This document shows positions 32,280 to 35,276 of a DNA stretch of 35,276 nt, one piece after another. The stretch's first letter is position 1. Each line of letters starts with the position of its first letter. The DNA is from Ferruginibacter sp. (GTDB lineage: Bacteria; Bacteroidota; Bacteroidia; Chitinophagales; Chitinophagaceae), in assembly GCA_025352525.1 (NCBI GenBank), contig JANXTG010000065.1:1-35276 (forward strand), read 5' to 3'. A program made the position numbers and the translations under genes. The notes beneath the pieces are model-generated. The model saw only the letters and a list, made by a program, of their open reading frames with translations. It was not told the DNA's origin and did not search any database.

Positions 32280-34040
32280 TTATTTTAGTTTAATGATACA
32301 AGCCTGAAAAGGTTGTAATGAAATATCTGAACCCTGCAGTTTTAAGGGCTGCAAATTATTTATCAATTCATCTCCCAAACTGTAACCTTTAGGTAAGACA
32401 ATACGGCTGATTTCTTTATTAAAATTTAAGAGTACCAATATTTTTTCTTTGGCTGATGTGCGTGAATATGCAAATACATTAGGGTTGGCTTTATCAATTA
32501 ATTCATATTTTCCGTAAACAAATAACTCCTTATTATTTTTACGTAATTGTATCATTTGCTTAAAATAATTAAGAGGGCTGTTTTTATCATCTATCTCCGT
32601 AACCACATTTATATATTTGTAATTTGAATTTACTTTTAACCATGGTGTGCCGGTTGTAAAACCTGCATTTGCTGCAGTATCCCACTGAAACGGCGTTCTG
32701 CCATTATCTCTTGAAGTAAGTTTTTGCAGCTCTATATAAGCTGTTGTGTCGCCGCCCTTATTTTGTATTTCTAAATATTTATTTTTGGTAGCTACATCAT
32801 TATAATCGGTTATTGAATTAAACTTTATATTGGTCATTCCAAGTTCATCTCCATTATAATAAAATGCCGTACCACGCATAGACAATATAAATGTGGTAAG
32901 CATTTTGGAAGATGCTTCTCTAAATTCGGGTGCATCGTTTCCAAATTTATTTACCATACGTGGCTGGTCATGGTTAGCTAAAAAAATAGAAAGCCATCCT
33001 TTTTCTGCAAAGACTGAATCGTAACGTGAATAAATAGCTTTGTATTTTTCCAGACCAAATTCACTGATATTTTTGCCTACATCAACTCCTTCAAAATGAT
33101 AAGCAATGTTTAATTCTTTTCTTTGAGGGTCAACAAAATCCAGTGCTTCATTTGGTGAGCTGCCGGCTCCTTCTGCCACCGTCATAATATCATATTTGCT
33201 CAGCACTTCTTTATTCATTTCTTTAATATACTCGTGCAGGTGAGGGCCGAGACCATAATATTTTATTACATTTTTTTCGTAGCCTTTTGGTAACTCCGGC
33301 CATGTGGTATCTTTAGATGCGAATTGAAATGCATCCATTCTAAACCCATCAATTCCTTTATCAGCCCAGTATTTCATAATATCGTACACTTCATTTCTTA
33401 ATTTTGGATTTTCCCAGTTAAGGTCAGGTTGCTTTCTTGAAAAATAATGTAGATAATAGGAATTGGTAAGCGAATCAAACTTCCAGGCATCGCTGTTAAC
33501 ATCAAAAAAGCTCCATCTGTAGGGAGGCTTTCCTTTTTCTACAGGCCACCAATGATAATAATTTCTGTAAGGATTTGTACGGGAGCTTCTTGCCTGTTTA
33601 AACCATTCGTGCTCATCACTGCTGTGGTTAACTACAAGATCCATAATTAATTTTATTCCTCTGCTGTGCATTTCTTTCAGCAACAAATCAAAATCTTTCA
33701 TTGTGCCAAAATCTTTCATAATCTCCCTATAATTGCTGATATCATAGCCATTATCGTCGTTGGGTGATGCATAGATTGGGTTTAGCCAAACTGCATCTAC
33801 TCCCAAACTTTTTACGTAATCTAATTTAGATATAATTCCTTTTAAATCTCCCACGCCATCGCCATCACTGTCTTTAAAACTGCGGGGATAAATTTGGTAA
33901 ACTACAGCTTCCTTCCACCAGTCATTTTTTATCGCTTTTGTATTTTCTTTTTTTGTGTTACACGCATTTATACAAAATAGAAATGATAACAGAAACGAAT
34001 AACAGAAAAACGGTAAAAGTTGTTTTATTTTATTGAACAT
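32280..34040 (-). CDS. GH13 alpha-glucosidase-type lipoprotein, first tandem copy
   Basis: The N-terminus carries a lipoprotein signal with lipobox INAC (Cys27), so the enzyme is tethered to a membrane. The alpha-amylase-family barrel shows VVYQIYPRSFKDSDGDGVGD (47-66) with the calcium-type DxDGDGxGD loop, DLVVNHSSDEH (134-144), Asp236 (GFRMDAFQF, nucleophile), Glu290 (MTVAEGAG, acid/base) and Asp358 (LANHDQPR). The C-terminal beta domain ends in LQPFQACIIKLK. It resembles oligo-1,6-glucosidase and alpha-glucosidase (GH13 subfamilies 17/23/31-like). Sucrose, maltose, isomaltose or trehalulose-type substrates are possible. It is 41 bases from a close paralogue upstream and 26 from GH3 downstream, which points to one operon. 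Confidence 0.92.
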   Translation of the reverse strand: MFNKIKQLLPFFCYSFLLSFLFCINACNTKKENTKAIKNDWWKEAVVYQIYPRSFKDSDGDGVGDLKGIISKLDYVKSLGVDAVWLNPIYASPNDDNGYDISNYREIMKDFGTMKDFDLLLKEMHSRGIKLIMDLVVNHSSDEHEWFKQARSSRTNPYRNYYHWWPVEKGKPPYRWSFFDVNSDAWKFDSLTNSYYLHYFSRKQPDLNWENPKLRNEVYDIMKYWADKGIDGFRMDAFQFASKDTTWPELPKGYEKNVIKYYGLGPHLHEYIKEMNKEVLSKYDIMTVAEGAGSSPNEALDFVDPQRKELNIAYHFEGVDVGKNISEFGLEKYKAIYSRYDSVFAEKGWLSIFLANHDQPRMVNKFGNDAPEFREASSKMLTTFILSMRGTAFYYNGDELGMTNIKFNSITDYNDVATKNKYLEIQNKGGDTTAYIELQKLTSRDNGRTPFQWDTAANAGFTTGTPWLKVNSNYKYINVVTEIDDKNSPLNYFKQMIQLRKNNKELFVYGKYELIDKANPNVFAYSRTSAKEKILVLLNFNKEISRIVLPKGYSLGDELINNLQPLKLQGSDISLQPFQACIIKLK

Positions 34041-34081
34041 GAAATAGATTTAATTTAAACAATCATTTTACTTTTAAATAA

Positions 34082-35276
34082 TTAGTTAAGTTTTACAATA
34101 CATGCCTGATAGGGTTGAAGCATCACTTTTGTTCCTTCGATCTTTAAATTTTGCATGTTATTTATCAGTTCATTTCCTAATTGCATTTTACCCTTATCAA
34201 ACACAGCAATCTTATTTTTAAAATTAAGTAATACCAGTACTTTTTGTTTATCAGTTTCTCTTGTGTATGCATATACATCAGCATTTGGCGCATCAAGCAA
34301 TGTATACTTTCCATATACCAACAGATCAATATTATCTTTGCGAAGTTTTATCATTTTCCTAAAATAATGTAGGGTTGAGTTAGCATTTTTTTCTGCAGCA
34401 GCTACATTAATTTCATTTTTATTATCATTTACTTTTAGCCAAGGAATACCGGTTGTAAACCCTGCATTTGCCAAACTGTCCCATTGCATTGGAGTGCGAC
34501 CGTTATCACGTGCACCACCATTTTTTTGAGTTTCTAAAAAAGCTTTCAAATCCCCACCCGCATTTTTTACTTTGCCGTATTCCGCCATCATTTCTATATC
34601 TCTGTAATCTTCTATTTTATCAAATTTTATATTTGTCATACCAAGTTCATCCCCATAATAATAGTAAGGTGTGCCACGCATGCTTAATAAAAAAGTGGTT
34701 AACATTTTTGAAGATGCAGCTCTAAATTCCGGGGCATCATCACCCCAGCGGGTTACCATCCGGGGTTGGTCATGATTGCCTAAATAAATTGTGCCCCAAC
34801 CTTTATTTGCAAAAACACTATCCCAGGCAGAATACACAGTTTTAAATTCCAGCAGACTCCAGTTAGGATTCATTTTTTTATAGGCTCCTTTTTCATAACC
34901 AATATCTACACCTTCAAAATGATAACTCATGTCAAGTTCGTGTCTCTCTGGGTCTACAAAATTCATGGCCGTTGCTTTTGTAGTGCCGGCCCCTTCAGCA
35001 AGCGTCATAATATCATATTTACTGAGTACTTCTTTATTCATTTCCTTCAAATAAGTATGTACTGCAGGTGTGCTGGCAAAATACGTAAACCAGCCACCGC
35101 CATATTTTTCATCCAGTTCTTTTTGAGTAATTACGGGGAACGATGTGTCTTTTGCAATTATAGGAATTACATCCATTCTAAACCCATCCACACCTTTTTT
35201 AAACCACCGGTTCATCATGGCATAAATTTCTTTTCTAAGCTCAGGATTTTCCCAATTTAAATCAGGTTGTTTGTAA
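34082..35276 (-). CDS. GH13 alpha-glucosidase, second tandem copy, 5' end cut by the window edge
   Basis: The frame runs to the window edge, starting with YKQPDLNWENPELRKEIYAM, so the ATG at 35218 is internal and not a start. The visible part holds GVDGFRMD (nucleophile Asp), MTLAEGAG (acid/base Glu) and GNHDQPR (third Asp), followed by the C-terminal beta domain ending LQPYQACIVKLN. It is clearly a paralogue of the downstream GH13 gene, sharing long blocks such as EMNKEVLSKYDIMT and SSKMLTTF, and differing by a short insertion (YEKGAYKKMNPNW). Signal and first barrel strands are outside the window. Substrate is unknown; the duplication suggests the two copies have diverged in specificity. 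Confidence 0.92.
   Translation of the reverse strand, partial: YKQPDLNWENPELRKEIYAMMNRWFKKGVDGFRMDVIPIIAKDTSFPVITQKELDEKYGGGWFTYFASTPAVHTYLKEMNKEVLSKYDIMTLAEGAGTTKATAMNFVDPERHELDMSYHFEGVDIGYEKGAYKKMNPNWSLLEFKTVYSAWDSVFANKGWGTIYLGNHDQPRMVTRWGDDAPEFRAASSKMLTTFLLSMRGTPYYYYGDELGMTNIKFDKIEDYRDIEMMAEYGKVKNAGGDLKAFLETQKNGGARDNGRTPMQWDSLANAGFTTGIPWLKVNDNKNEINVAAAEKNANSTLHYFRKMIKLRKDNIDLLVYGKYTLLDAPNADVYAYTRETDKQKVLVLLNFKNKIAVFDKGKMQLGNELINNMQNLKIEGTKVMLQPYQACIVKLN

Noticed and set aside
1-35276. CRISPR arrays, tRNA or rRNA genes, insertion sequences
   Set aside because: No regularly spaced repeats, cloverleaf candidates, rRNA segments or transposase genes were seen on reading both strands.

Overview
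The window looks like a chromosomal segment of a member of Bacteroidota, probably close to Chitinophagaceae. The DNA is AT-rich, Shine-Dalgarno sites are essentially absent, and a few sites fit the Bacteroidota promoter -7 box TAnnTTTG. The gene content agrees: a gldE-gldD pair behind mutY and ssb, the long plant-like form of IspG, a tiny AURKAIP1/COX24-type basic protein beside RNase G, and a DUF3109 protein. I found no tRNA, rRNA, CRISPR array, transposase or phage gene.

Layout. Bases 1-4450 hold the 3' part of a COG3014-like TPR protein with a strong terminator, a membrane-anchored alpha/beta hydrolase, a lipoprotein of unknown function and a Crp/Fnr-type regulator. Bases 4450-7600 (minus strand) carry RNase G with a hairpin-rich leader, the 29-residue COX24-like protein, a TPR membrane protein and an HU protein. 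From 7690 the plus strand reads mutY, ssb, gldE, gldD, a DUF3109 protein, an OXA-like class D beta-lactamase-type lipoprotein, a BatB-BatC-like VWA/TPR fusion, ispG, nadB, a lipid A-type acyltransferase, a small unknown protein and a class A beta-lactamase-type lipoprotein.

Two non-coding islands stand out. Bases 16804-17132 contain several structured palindromic units that look like worn intergenic repeats, and simple repeats of the same kind seem to have entered the ispG reading frame. Bases 21234-21937 contain another palindromic repeat followed by a frameshifted remnant of mutS2.

The right third is a sugar-utilisation locus. On the plus strand, a GPH/SLC45-type sugar symporter, a PfkB fructokinase and an amylosucrase form a compact operon that could import sucrose, transfer its glucose to an alpha-glucan and phosphorylate the released fructose. 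On the minus strand, converging with it stop codon to stop codon, lie exported enzymes: trehalase (GH37), a GH32 fructosidase, a GH3 beta-glucosidase and two tandem GH13 alpha-glucosidases, the last one cut by the right window edge. No susC/susD pair is visible. The locus therefore combines periplasmic or surface hydrolysis with cytoplasmic sucrose use. I see no clearly unprecedented multi-gene system. The best leads are the repeat islands and their intrusion into ispG, the RNase G leader with its tiny neighbour, and the amylosucrase locus.
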